Positions 8,803 to 18,134 of a stretch of DNA of 64,000 nt are shown here, piece after piece (position 1 is the first letter of the stretch; each line of letters begins with the position of its first letter). Below the pieces are notes generated by a model. It made no database searches and was not told the DNA's origin. It saw only the letters and a list, made by a program, of their open reading frames with translations. The translations under genes were made by a program, and so were the position numbers. The stretch is from NCBI GenBank assembly GCA_028278555.1, contig JANQEA010000043.1, forward strand, positions 62,001 through 126,000. Direction: 5' to 3'. Source of the stretch: Candidatus Bipolaricaulota bacterium (GTDB taxonomy: Bacteria > Bipolaricaulota > Bipolaricaulia > UBA7950 > UBA9294).

Positions 8803-10137
8803 ATGAGTTCATTCATCCGAGACACGGCCTACACGTTTGCAGCGCGCGTCCTCGCTCTCGGCGTGGGGGTTCTTACTTCCGCCATCGTTGCACGATATCT
8901 CGGGCCCGAGGGGCGCGGCATCTACGCATTGGCTCTCCTCCTTCCTTCGCTGACAGTGAACTTCGTTCAGTTCGGCGTGGGCAGTGCCACCGTCTATCAT
9001 GTGGCGCGCGAAGAGCATCCGCTCAAGCGGATCCTCGGAGGCAACCTGCTTCTCCTACTCGCGGCGAGCGGCATCGGCCTTGTTGCTGGCGCGATCGTTG
9101 TCGTCTTCTTCCGTGACGTCGTCTTCGAGGGAACGCCGGAACGGTTCCTCTATCTCGCTCTCCCACTGATCCCACTCGATCTCCTGTTGGCCTTCTTTCA
9201 GCCGGTACTGCTGGGCCGCCAGCGCTTCCTCGCATTCAACGCCATCGAGTTCTCTCGCACGGGGCTACGTCTGGTGGCCATGGTTGTGCTGCTGGCCTGG
9301 CTTCGTGGTGGACCGGGAATGGCCATCCTGGGGAGCGTAGCTGTTGCCGTGCTTTCGGGTGCTGCACTTCTTACGATGGTTCGGCGTGACGCCGGACAAG
9401 GCGGGTGGATAGCGAGTGGCCCCTACGTGAAGGAAGCGCTCTCGTACGGGGCCAGGGCGTACCCCGGGAATGTGCTGAGCTTCCTCCACCTCCGTGTGGA
9501 TCTGCTGCTCATCAACGGCTACCTAGGCCCAGCTTCCGTTGGCTTGTACGCGATTGCTGTCGCATTGGTCGATCAGCTTGCGCTGATCTCCAGAGCGGCG
9601 GCCACGGCGCTCTTCCCGAGGGTGGCTGCCGGGACGGCGAATGCCAAGTCTGTAAACCTGACCCCGCTGGTGACCCGCACTGTTCTCCTTGTTTCGGGCG
9701 GTGCGGGTGCAGTTCTCTGCCTTGTGGCCGGCTTTCTCGTTCGTCTGCTGTACGGCGTGGCCTACCTTCCGGCGATCGACCCGCTTCGCATACTGATCAT
9801 CGGCACGGTGGCGTTGGCGGGCGCCCGTGTCCTCGCCAACGACATGGCCGGCCGAGGGAGACCGATTCTCAACTCCTACACCACCGGGATCGCTCTTGTT
9901 GTGAACATCGCCTTCAATGTGATCTTCATCCCGCGGTGGGGGCTTCTTGGGGCGGCATGGGCATCCGCTACGACGTATGGTCTCTTGCTCTTCTTACGCG
10001 CCTTCGCATATGTACGCGTGACGGGAGACCCCTGGAGGACGGTCTTCCTCCCGCAGAGAGCCGACTGGCTGTTGTACTGGACGTTTCTGAAGCGGACGCT
10101 CGATACTGCGCTTGGTCGGTCGAAACGATCCGGGTGA
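8803..10137 (+). CDS. polysaccharide flippase, Wzx/MATE-like
   Basis: This 444-residue polytopic membrane protein has about 12-14 predicted hydrophobic segments and the N-terminal polysaccharide-export signature (TSAIVARYLGPEGRGIYALA). It would flip the undecaprenyl-linked oligosaccharide across the inner membrane. The ATG at 8803 begins the conserved N-terminal amphipathic segment. The longer open frame upstream overlaps the pyruvyl transferase gene and is not needed. It is the only clear flippase of this superfamily in the locus, so it is the likely exporter of the repeat unit. Confidence 0.85.
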   Translation: MSSFIRDTAYTFAARVLALGVGVLTSAIVARYLGPEGRGIYALALLLPSLTVNFVQFGVGSATVYHVAREEHPLKRILGGNLLLLLAASGIGLVAGAIVVVFFRDVVFEGTPERFLYLALPLIPLDLLLAFFQPVLLGRQRFLAFNAIEFSRTGLRLVAMVVLLAWLRGGPGMAILGSVAVAVLSGAALLTMVRRDAGQGGWIASGPYVKEALSYGARAYPGNVLSFLHLRVDLLLINGYLGPASVGLYAIAVALVDQLALISRAAATALFPRVAAGTANAKSVNLTPLVTRTVLLVSGGAGAVLCLVAGFLVRLLYGVAYLPAIDPLRILIIGTVALAGARVLANDMAGRGRPILNSYTTGIALVVNIAFNVIFIPRWGLLGAAWASATTYGLLLFLRAFAYVRVTGDPWRTVFLPQRADWLLYWTFLKRTLDTALGRSKRSG

Positions 10138-10319
10138 CGTCGACGCAGTCGGAGGGCTTCGTACCTCTTGAGGGAGGCAGTCGGCGGTTGCTCTGAGACG
10201 TTCGCTTCCGGAGGCAAGGTTGCGGGGAAAGCCACGGAAGATCGGTGGATTTGGCATCCATCCGCGCAGGTGACTACTATCGGTTGGAGACTCGACCATC
10301 TCTCGTGAGAAGGGACAGG

Positions 10320-11270
10320 ATGTATAAGGGGAACACCGTTTCCGTTGTGGTTCCGGCCTACAACGAGGAGAAGCTCGTCGGCAGGGTGCTGGAGACGATG
10401 CCGGAGTATGTCGACCGGATTGTCGTCGTGAACGATGGCAGCACGGATCGGACACTCGAGGTCGTCTCACGGTTCGAGGGGCGCCTGGGCGACCGTCTGG
10501 TCATCCTCTCCCACGAGAGGAACTATGGCGTCGGTGGGGCCATCGCAAGCGGCTACAAGTGGGCGCGAGATCAGGAAATGGCAGTGACGGCCGTGATGGC
10601 GGGCGACGCGCAAATGGAGCCCCGTGAGCTTCCTAGCTTGCTGGACGCCGTCATTGATGAAGGTGTCGACTACGCGAAGGGGAACCGTCTGCTGACTGGC
10701 GAAGCCTGGACGCTCATGCCCAGACGACGCTATCTGGGCAATGCGGCTGCGTCATTCCTGACCAAGATTGCATCCGGGTACTGGCATATCGCGGACTCGC
10801 AGTGCGGCTACACAGCGGTCTCATTGCACGCCCTACAGCTGCTGGACCTAGATCGGATCTACAAGCGGTACGGCATGCCCAACCACCTGCTGGTCATGCT
10901 CAACGTATTCGATCTCCGGGCACGGGACGTCGTTGTGTCGCCGATCTACAACGTTGGCGAGAGATCCGGTTTCGAACCCATCCTGATGATCCCGAAGTTG
11001 GGCTGGCTGCTCTTCAGGTGGTTCTTGTGGAGGCTGAAGGAGAAGTACGTCATCCGCGACTTCCACCCTCTTGTGTTGTTCTATCTCCTTGCCGGGGGGC
11101 TGATCCTTGCCACCGGGGGACTTGCCGTGCGTCTGTTCTACTATTGGGCGATGACGGGGCGCATTTACCCGATGAACGCATTGGCCATGATGTTCACCGG
11201 CATCGCAGGGTTGCAGTCGGCGTTCTTCGCCATGTGGTTCGATATGGAACGCAACAAGGATCTCAAGTAG
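10320..11270 (+). CDS. membrane-associated glycosyltransferase family 2 protein
   Basis: This 316-residue GT2 protein resembles dolichol-phosphate mannose synthases and DPM1-like polyprenyl-phosphate glycosyltransferases. The nucleotide-binding VVPAYNEE, the NDGSTDRT loop and a metal-binding AGDAQMEP segment are visible. Two hydrophobic segments lie at about 255-275 and 290-310. The ATG at 10320 follows AAGGGACAGG. A product such as polyprenyl-phosphate-hexose could be the donor for the GT39 protein at 14480, which is an inference from their co-occurrence. The 182 bases upstream hold no gene or recognisable signal. Confidence 0.82.
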   Translation: MYKGNTVSVVVPAYNEEKLVGRVLETMPEYVDRIVVVNDGSTDRTLEVVSRFEGRLGDRLVILSHERNYGVGGAIASGYKWARDQEMAVTAVMAGDAQMEPRELPSLLDAVIDEGVDYAKGNRLLTGEAWTLMPRRRYLGNAAASFLTKIASGYWHIADSQCGYTAVSLHALQLLDLDRIYKRYGMPNHLLVMLNVFDLRARDVVVSPIYNVGERSGFEPILMIPKLGWLLFRWFLWRLKEKYVIRDFHPLVLFYLLAGGLILATGGLAVRLFYYWAMTGRIYPMNALAMMFTGIAGLQSAFFAMWFDMERNKDLK

Positions 11271-11274
11271 TCGG

Positions 11275-12312
11275 ATGCGTATTCTCATCGATCTGGGGCA
11301 TCCCGCACACATCCACCTCTTTCGTCATGCGATCGAGGAGTGGAAGGAACGAGAGCACGAGGTCATTCTGGTTGTCCGCGACAAAGACATCGTGACGGAC
11401 CTGATGGATGTCATCGGCTGGGAGTATACGATCGGATCCCGTGCTAGGACCGGGAGATTCGGGCTCTTCTTGGAGCTGATTGAACATGATTGGCGCGTGC
11501 TCTCCGTTGCGCGCAAGCATCGTGTCAGCGTGATGCTCGGTACCTCTGTGTCGATTGCTCACGCGTCGAAACTCACGAGTGCCAGATCGGTGGTATTCAA
11601 CGAAGATGATTCGGATGTCGCCCGGGTGTTTGCCAAGCTTGCCTATCCGTTTGCTGACGCGATTGTGACGCCCCGGGGCGTTCGAGTGAGCTACCGCAGG
11701 AAGCACGTTATGCACGATAGCTACCACGAACTTGCGTACCTACATCCCGAACGGTTTGCCCCGGACCCTCACATCCGCGCCGAACTCGGCCTGGATGCAG
11801 ATGAGCCCTTCTTCATTCTGCGGTTTGTTTCCTTCGATGCTGCGCATGACTGGGGCGAGGGGGGGATCGCCACCGAGCTGCGGAAGGAGCTTGTGCAAGC
11901 GCTATCGGCGAGAGGGCGTGTCTTTGTTTCCGCGGAAGGTGAAGCGCCGGATTGGGTCCATCCGTATCTCTTCCCTCTCAGCCATCTCAAGATGCATGAT
12001 GCGCTCCACGGGGCGATGATGTTCGTCGGGGAAAGCCAGACCATGGCTGTCGAAGCCGCTGTGCTGGGGACGCCATCGATACGATGCAATACATTTGTCG
12101 GCCGATGTTCCGTTCTGGAAGAGCTGGAGCATACGTACGGACTCACCTACGGGTTTCGTCCGGAGAACTTCGAAGCGATGATGGGGAAGATCGAGGGGAT
12201 CCTGGATGACGAGGAAACACCGCGAGCGTGGGAATTGCGCCGCCAGACCCTGCTCAGTGAGAAGACGGATCTGACGGCCTGGATGGTCGACTGGGTAGAG
12301 CAGCTTGGGTGA
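11275..12312 (+). CDS. DUF354-family glycosyltransferase-like protein
   Basis: This 345-residue protein begins MRILIDLGHPAHIHLFR, which is characteristic of DUF354 proteins. These have a GT-B-like fold and occur in archaeal and bacterial polysaccharide loci. The C-terminal half contains a donor-site-like region (FVGESQTMAVEAAVLGTPSIR). The start is four bases after the preceding stop. The acceptor and donor are unknown. It could be a glycosyltransferase or a nucleotide-sugar enzyme of the UDP-GlcNAc epimerase fold. Confidence 0.72.
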   Translation: MRILIDLGHPAHIHLFRHAIEEWKEREHEVILVVRDKDIVTDLMDVIGWEYTIGSRARTGRFGLFLELIEHDWRVLSVARKHRVSVMLGTSVSIAHASKLTSARSVVFNEDDSDVARVFAKLAYPFADAIVTPRGVRVSYRRKHVMHDSYHELAYLHPERFAPDPHIRAELGLDADEPFFILRFVSFDAAHDWGEGGIATELRKELVQALSARGRVFVSAEGEAPDWVHPYLFPLSHLKMHDALHGAMMFVGESQTMAVEAAVLGTPSIRCNTFVGRCSVLEELEHTYGLTYGFRPENFEAMMGKIEGILDDEETPRAWELRRQTLLSEKTDLTAWMVDWVEQLG

Positions 12313-12375
12313 TCTGTAAGTCGCTCCGGCAGCAGCGGGCGATGCCTCCGATCACTCAGCGAAGCGAGGAGAGAC

Positions 12376-13509
12376 GTGTCGATATCTCGAGAGACGGCAC
12401 TTGAGATCGCCCATGAGGTCGGCCTCTGGCTTCGCCAGCACGACTACGAGGGACTGGACCCCTACCAACTGGACGAGAAAGCCTTCGGCGCTCGGGGTTT
12501 CCCGTTGATGAGGCCGCTTCGAAGGATGCTCAAACCCCTTCATCCCTTGATCCCGACAGGCGCCTTTCGCAGGCTTGCTCCTGTCACGATCCCCAAAGCC
12601 CTCGGCCTCGTCCTTGGCGCCAACGCATCGCTCCAAGCGGCCGGCGACGAACAGCCATTCGACGAGGAGAATCGACGCCTTGTCGAACGACTGGCGGCGT
12701 GTCGCAGTCACGAGACAGAATCTGCAAGCTGGGGAGTGCCCTACGCTTGGGGAAGCTCTCCTCGCTATCCGCCTGGCTACCCCATGGCGATCGCGTCGGC
12801 GATCATCGGCCTGGAGTTGCTGGCGTGCTTCCGCGCGACCGGGATCGCGGAGGCGTTCGATCTCTGCTCGAGCACCGCGGACTACTTCTTGCGGACGCTT
12901 CACCGTTGGGAGACACAGGACAAGCTATGCTTTCACTACAGCAATCTTGATCGGCACCGCGTGCCGAATGTCACAGCCTTTGTGTTGGCGTTCCTAGCCG
13001 AGTTCGGGCGGGAAACCGAGCGCGATATGTCAGAGGTCATCACGAAGGGCCTCAAGTACCTGTTCTCGATCCAGCGCGCAGACGGCTCGTGGCCGTACAT
13101 CGAAGGCTCAGAAAGGGTCGATGGGCGCCATTCCGGCTTCGTCGTGCAAGCTCTGAAGCAGATTTCGGGAATCCACCCTCGCGAGGAGCTGCTCGATGTC
13201 GTGGAGCGGGGGTGGGCGTACTACCGGCGAACGTTCTTCGACGGGCCGGTGCCGAAATGGGCTCCGGATCGAACCTACCCGGTGGACATCCATGACGTCG
13301 CCCAGGCGATCATCACGGCATCCGTCATGGGAGACATCGCTCTCGCAAGGAGGGTGCTCGAGTTTGTGGTCGCCACGATGTACGACGGGCGCGGGGGGTT
13401 CTACTACAAGCTGTTCTCGAATGGCAGGGCGAACAAGACGATCTTCGTACGATGGAATCAAGCCTGGATGTACAGGGCGCTCGCGGAATTCCTCTTGCGG
13501 TCGGCGTAG
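12376..13509 (+). CDS. alpha/alpha-toroid protein of polysaccharide loci
   Basis: This 377-residue protein starts at a GTG with GAGGAGAG upstream. The sequence is helix-rich with aromatic patches (YFLRTLHRWE, LFSIQRADGSWPYIEGS, HSGFVVQAL) that recall squalene-cyclase-like and six-hairpin toroid folds. Homologues in capsule and O-antigen clusters are often misnamed delta-aminolevulinate dehydratase. A role as glycan-modifying enzyme, lyase or epimerase is possible, but no catalytic residues can be named with confidence. It sits between the DUF354 protein and a membrane flippase-like protein, with a three-base gap to the latter. Confidence 0.6.
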   Translation: MSISRETALEIAHEVGLWLRQHDYEGLDPYQLDEKAFGARGFPLMRPLRRMLKPLHPLIPTGAFRRLAPVTIPKALGLVLGANASLQAAGDEQPFDEENRRLVERLAACRSHETESASWGVPYAWGSSPRYPPGYPMAIASAIIGLELLACFRATGIAEAFDLCSSTADYFLRTLHRWETQDKLCFHYSNLDRHRVPNVTAFVLAFLAEFGRETERDMSEVITKGLKYLFSIQRADGSWPYIEGSERVDGRHSGFVVQALKQISGIHPREELLDVVERGWAYYRRTFFDGPVPKWAPDRTYPVDIHDVAQAIITASVMGDIALARRVLEFVVATMYDGRGGFYYKLFSNGRANKTIFVRWNQAWMYRALAEFLLRSA

Positions 13510-13512
13510 TCC

Positions 13513-14505
13513 ATGTGGGGGAAGCTGAAGCGGCCGCTCGAGTGGTTCGAGAGAGTCTGGGGCCGCAAGTGGTTCAGACGTTCTCTGAGCGTCGGGTTCC
13601 TCTTCCTCGTGGCGTTCTTCCTGGCTCGCTACTTCGTCGATCAGTACGACGCCATCAAGGAGATCCCTCGCGAAGTGAAGGTTCTCCCGGTGCTCGTCTC
13701 GATCGGTCTCTTCTGGGTCTTCATGATGCTTGGAGCTGTCAACTGGTATCTCCTGATGCGCTTCGTCGGCGAGCCGGTGCCCTTCAGCCGAGCGTTAAGG
13801 GTCTGGGCCTTCTCGTACTTGGGGCGCTACATCCCGGGCAAGGTCGGGATCCTCGCGAGTCGCCTGTTCCAGCACGCCGGCGATCGCACCAGGCAGAAGC
13901 GAGTCGCGTCCGCGTTCGCGCTCGAAGTGGTGATCGGGCTTCTTGCCTCACTCATGGTCTTCGTGACGACAGCCGGGGAGCTCGTCGCCGGAAGGGGGGT
14001 TCAGCTCCAACTGCTGATCGCGCTCGGCATCGCCTTCGGTCTGATTGCTTTGCACCCTCGCGTGATGGAGAAGGGGCTGAATCTACTCCTGAAACGGATG
14101 AACCGACCAGCGATCAACCTCCCCTTGCGATCGACTCATGTGGCGGTGCTTCTGATCTTGAGTCTCGTGAAGTGGGCCTTCCTCGGGCTCGCGTTCCTCA
14201 CGCTGGCAAGGTCATTCTGGCCCCTCGGCTTCGAGCACTACCTGCATGTGGTCGGTGCATACTCGTTCGGTTCGATTGCAGGGTTGCTGGTGGTGTTCGC
14301 GCCGTCTGGACTTGGGGTCACCGAAGGCATCGTCGTTCTGGCACTGAAGAATCTCATGCCCGGCGCGATGGCGGTTATCATCGCGGTCGCCGCACGGGTC
14401 TGGAAGGTGGTCAGTGAGCTGGTCTTCGTCGGTTGCGTGTGGCTGCTCTTCCGACGACGCAAGGGTGGGGAAGCCATCGATGCAGAGAGAGAGATTGGCG
14501 AATAG
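13513..14505 (+). CDS. lysylphosphatidylglycerol synthase TM-like (UPF0104) membrane protein
   Basis: This 330-residue integral membrane protein has about eight hydrophobic segments and the family landmark YLGRYIPGKVGILASR. A later conserved glycine-rich loop (SIAGLLVVFAPSGLGVTEG) is also present. The superfamily contains the flippase domain of MprF and many polysaccharide-locus membrane proteins of unsettled function. It may move or modify lipid-linked sugars. A minimal intergenic gap on the left and an overlap with the GT39 gene on the right indicate one operon. Confidence 0.75.
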   Translation: MWGKLKRPLEWFERVWGRKWFRRSLSVGFLFLVAFFLARYFVDQYDAIKEIPREVKVLPVLVSIGLFWVFMMLGAVNWYLLMRFVGEPVPFSRALRVWAFSYLGRYIPGKVGILASRLFQHAGDRTRQKRVASAFALEVVIGLLASLMVFVTTAGELVAGRGVQLQLLIALGIAFGLIALHPRVMEKGLNLLLKRMNRPAINLPLRSTHVAVLLILSLVKWAFLGLAFLTLARSFWPLGFEHYLHVVGAYSFGSIAGLLVVFAPSGLGVTEGIVVLALKNLMPGAMAVIIAVAARVWKVVSELVFVGCVWLLFRRRKGGEAIDAEREIGE

Positions 14506-16819
14506 ATCGAAGGCCGAGTCTCTGTTCGGACGGGCTGTGTCGGCATGCCGGGGTCTTCGTTGCTTCGTCTCGAGGTTCTCCCAGAAACGTAGTAGCGCCT
14601 TCGTGATCTTGTTGTTGATCATGCTGATCGGGCTGGGGCTTCGAGCGCACTTCTACATCGGATTGGTGCGAACGGACAGCTTCTGGACCGTCGCCTCGGC
14701 GCACTACTTGAACCACGACCCGGACTTTTTCGACTACGCGACCTACTACGGGAAATCCCGCCGCATCCTCATCTACGGCACCGCTGTGCTCTTCGCGTTG
14801 TTCGGCGAGAGCGACCTTTCGGCGAGTCTCCTGCCGCTGATCTTCTCCGTCGGAACGATCCCACTCCTCTTCTTTCTCGGCCGAAGGCTGTGGAGTCCCG
14901 GGGCCGGCTTGCTGGCCGCCGGCGTGTACGCGGTCGCTCCTTCCGATGTTGCCATCTCCTCTTGCCTGCTTCCCGATCCGATCATGCCCTTCTTCATTGC
15001 GCTCGCGCTCTTCCTGTTTGTCGCAGGGCACGACGGTGAGAGTGCCCCGCGCAGGATCTCACGCTTGATGTCCGTCGGAGGAGTTGCTGCCTTGGCCTTT
15101 CTCGTTCGCGAGAACGGGCCGGTCGTTCTCGGTATCTTCGGGCTCTACTGGCTTCTCTTCGACCGCGCCCGTTGGCGCCGGTACGTGTGGATCGGTGCGG
15201 GATTCCTGCTTGTGTTGACCCCTCTCCTGCTCTGGCTGTGGGATGATGTCTTGCTGTACTTCGGCTACATGTTCGCCAGTACGAAGCACACGATTCCCAA
15301 GCATCTGCTGGGATCACCCTTCTTCGATCCGAAGTATTTGCGGTTCGTCGTGACGGATGCTCTCCATCGACCAATCTACATCCCTACTGTCGCCGTCCTC
15401 GCTACCGTAGTCGCTTCGTCGGCCAGAAGGCGCTGGCGGATCAGACTGGATCGGGGGATCAAGATCGTCCTCTCGGCGTTCCTCTGGATGTACCTCTACC
15501 TGGATTTCGTGGGTCCGCACCTGTATGGCCACGGACTCGCTCCACGGTATACGTCGGTGCTCTTGCCGATCGCAGCTCTGGCTCTAGGGTGGGGCTTGTG
15601 GAGAGCCACGCGCCTGCTCTCGCGCTGGCTTCGGCCGTGCAAGATCAGAACTCTGCTAGCCTGCGCGATTCTCGCGACGGGTCCGTGCCTCGCGGTCGGC
15701 CTCTCATTCGGACTGCTGGGTGATCAGAGAATTCAGTACTGGAATACGGCCTATTGGTGGAAGGAGCCGGCGAGGTCCCTGAGCCAAACTTCTCTTGGGC
15801 CGGTCTACTTCCTCGGGGAGTCCTCCTGGGACAAGAAGATGTCGTTCTTCCTTCACTACGCCTGGCCCGATGTCCCGTATTTCATCCAAGCGACAAAAGG
15901 AGAGTACGTCTATCCGGGCGTGAAGCCCGAGTATCTCGGAGAGGTCGCGGCGTTGGAGAAGGAGTTCAGAGAATGGCGCTGCCGACACGTCATGGATGAT
16001 CCTGAGCAGCTGGCTTCTCTCAGTCCGAGGATCCACAGGATCGAGGATGCCTACGTTCTGACGAATCCCAATTCACTGGCGGGCCAGGGTCTCGACTTCT
16101 TGATTCCCGATGATTGGCAGATCGTCGAGCGCTTCCAAGAATGTCGGAACTGGCGAAAAAGCGATCGAATCCTCTACTACGCTCCTCCGCGAGAGACTCC
16201 GCCTGACAGCGGTGCCTGGATGGCTGCTGGACGGATTGCCGCCATGCAGGGCGACCTTGCGGGAGCGCTGCAGGCGGTACGAAGCGCGATGAGACTAGAT
16301 CCGGCGAATCGGATCGCCAGGGAGTTCCATGAGTTGGCCCGCCTGTGGCTTCGGTCTCGGCAGGAAGGTGGCGACGAGTTGAATGTGGCGTTGCTTCGCG
16401 CGGGCACGCGGATTGCGCATGTAGAAGGTCTGCCGGCGAGCCCATTCCACAACGTAGCACAGGCTCTCACGCTTCCCCGAGCGAATCGATGGGCGCCGCA
16501 GCACTACTGCCACTTCAGTGGCAATAGTGAACTGCCGATCGTGGTCACGCTCGAGTTCGGGCAGACACGCACGATTCACAGCCTGGAGATCCAGTGGATG
16601 GAGTACCCGAGTTCCGTGGGGAGCGCTTGGGAAGCCTACGGGGATCCGGGCGACGGAGGCTGGCGTTGGCTCGGGATCATCGATGCCCAGGATGGGCGGC
16701 GATCCCGGATCGACTTGCAGGAGGCGGCGGAGCTTGCACGGGTCAAACTCGTTGTGACAGCGATCGGTGAGGCGCAACGTTCTGCCGGACTGCGAATCCG
16801 TCGTATAGTGATCGAGTGA
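14480..16819 (+). CDS. GT39-type membrane glycosyltransferase with TPR and discoidin-like C-terminus
   Basis: This 779-residue protein has roughly the first 400 residues as a polytopic membrane domain of the Dpm-protein mannosyltransferase (PMT/ArnT) type. It contains an early DSFWTVASAHYLNHDPD loop with the acidic residues expected for polyprenyl-phosphate-sugar binding. A soluble part follows with a TPR-like helix pair (residues about 580-615). The end is a jelly-roll domain like F5/8 type C (about 640-779, with NRWAPQHYCHF and ending RSAGLRIRRIVIE). The tail could bind the target glycan or surface. The ATG at 14480 has GGGTGGGG upstream and overlaps the preceding gene by 26 bases. Confidence 0.78.
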   Translation: MQRERLANRSKAESLFGRAVSACRGLRCFVSRFSQKRSSAFVILLLIMLIGLGLRAHFYIGLVRTDSFWTVASAHYLNHDPDFFDYATYYGKSRRILIYGTAVLFALFGESDLSASLLPLIFSVGTIPLLFFLGRRLWSPGAGLLAAGVYAVAPSDVAISSCLLPDPIMPFFIALALFLFVAGHDGESAPRRISRLMSVGGVAALAFLVRENGPVVLGIFGLYWLLFDRARWRRYVWIGAGFLLVLTPLLLWLWDDVLLYFGYMFASTKHTIPKHLLGSPFFDPKYLRFVVTDALHRPIYIPTVAVLATVVASSARRRWRIRLDRGIKIVLSAFLWMYLYLDFVGPHLYGHGLAPRYTSVLLPIAALALGWGLWRATRLLSRWLRPCKIRTLLACAILATGPCLAVGLSFGLLGDQRIQYWNTAYWWKEPARSLSQTSLGPVYFLGESSWDKKMSFFLHYAWPDVPYFIQATKGEYVYPGVKPEYLGEVAALEKEFREWRCRHVMDDPEQLASLSPRIHRIEDAYVLTNPNSLAGQGLDFLIPDDWQIVERFQECRNWRKSDRILYYAPPRETPPDSGAWMAAGRIAAMQGDLAGALQAVRSAMRLDPANRIAREFHELARLWLRSRQEGGDELNVALLRAGTRIAHVEGLPASPFHNVAQALTLPRANRWAPQHYCHFSGNSELPIVVTLEFGQTRTIHSLEIQWMEYPSSVGSAWEAYGDPGDGGWRWLGIIDAQDGRRSRIDLQEAAELARVKLVVTAIGEAQRSAGLRIRRIVIE

Positions 16820-16865
16820 TGCACATGGGCTGGAGCGAGTTCGAAGAGAAGATGGGGAGGTCCTG

Positions 16866-18134
16866 ATGGATTTCGCCCACCACAAATCGGACGAGAGAGA
16901 GGGACAGAACCGCCTCCTTCTCATTTCCGCATTGGATGTTTGGTCCATGGGCAGGGGGAAGGGAGCGCAGTCGCTCTGGAAGACGCTCGAGGGGTACGCG
17001 GAGTCCGGCTGGGAGGTGCATTTCGTGACCGGGAATCGAGGGGATTCGTCCGGTCCGGCGCTTCATCCGAACATTCGCATCTACCGGTTCGATGTCCAGT
17101 GGCTGAAGCGTCTCATGGGGGTGCGCATCATTGCGACGCCGGCGAAGGTTCTCTGGTGGCTGTGGTTTCAGGCCGCCGCGGGCGCGATCTCATTCCGGAT
17201 CCGGCGGAGGGTGAGGATCGATGTTGTCTATGCGTATGAGATCTGCGGGGTGTTGATTGCTCGAATCCTCTCGCGCCTCTGGCGCACACCCGTTGTTTCG
17301 AGGTTCCAGGGCACGATTCTTGCCGAGGCGCTGAAGCGATCCCGGATGCCATTGAGACACTGGGACCACATGCTCGCGATGAAAATCAAGACGGATCTGA
17401 TCATCATGACCAACGATGGCACGCAGGGCGATCGGGTTCTTGAGCGTCTCGGCGCGAACATGGATCGAGTGCGGTTCTGGATGAACGGCGTCGATTGGGA
17501 GGCCTTCACGTCCCTTCCGGAACGGACTCAAGCACGGCGTCGACTCGGAATTGAATCTGGGAAGATGATCCTCATGGTCAGCCGGCTCGTGAGTTGGAAA
17601 CGCGTGGAACGAGCCATCTCCCGCTTCCCCGAGGTCGTCCGAACCTTTCCTGATTGTCTCTTGGTGGTTGTCGGCACGGGCCCGGATCGTGAACGGTTGG
17701 AGCAGCTCTCCGCCAGTTTGAAGATGGGGAGCCACATCCGCTTCGAAGGCGGCGTGCCCCACAGCGATATCTCCGAGTATCTGACTGCTGCCGATCTCTT
17801 TCTCTCGCTCTACGATTGGTCGAACGTTGGGAATCCGCTTCTCGAGGCGATGATGGCCGGGAAATGCATCGTGACCTTGAACAACGGAGACACAGGACGA
17901 TTCATCCGCAATGGGGTGAACGGGGTCCTACTCGAGCCTGAGGATCTGTCCAGCCTGCCACAGATCCTTACTGAGCTCCTCCGCGACGAAGAGCGTCGCG
18001 CCCGTTTGGGTGCCGAGGCCCGCAGGTCAGCCGAGGAGCGCTTCTGGAGCTGGGACGAGCGAATGGATGCAGAAGTAGCAGAGGTAGGTCGGCTCATGGA
18101 ACAGTGCGAGATGGGGCAGGATGTTGCGGGCTAG
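16866..18134 (+). CDS. glycosyltransferase family 4
   Basis: This 422-residue GT-B glycosyltransferase has an N-terminal acceptor domain. The C-terminal donor domain contains MVSRLVSWKRVERAI, VVVGTGPDRERLEQL and a modified EX7E region (NVGNPLLEAMMAGKCIVTLN). GGGAGGTCC precedes the ATG. It belongs to the same strand-wise run as the flanking GT39 and ligase genes and ends 14 bases inside the ligase gene. Donor and acceptor sugars cannot be told from the sequence. Confidence 0.85.
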   Translation: MDFAHHKSDEREGQNRLLLISALDVWSMGRGKGAQSLWKTLEGYAESGWEVHFVTGNRGDSSGPALHPNIRIYRFDVQWLKRLMGVRIIATPAKVLWWLWFQAAAGAISFRIRRRVRIDVVYAYEICGVLIARILSRLWRTPVVSRFQGTILAEALKRSRMPLRHWDHMLAMKIKTDLIIMTNDGTQGDRVLERLGANMDRVRFWMNGVDWEAFTSLPERTQARRRLGIESGKMILMVSRLVSWKRVERAISRFPEVVRTFPDCLLVVVGTGPDRERLEQLSASLKMGSHIRFEGGVPHSDISEYLTAADLFLSLYDWSNVGNPLLEAMMAGKCIVTLNNGDTGRFIRNGVNGVLLEPEDLSSLPQILTELLRDEERRARLGAEARRSAEERFWSWDERMDAEVAEVGRLMEQCEMGQDVAG

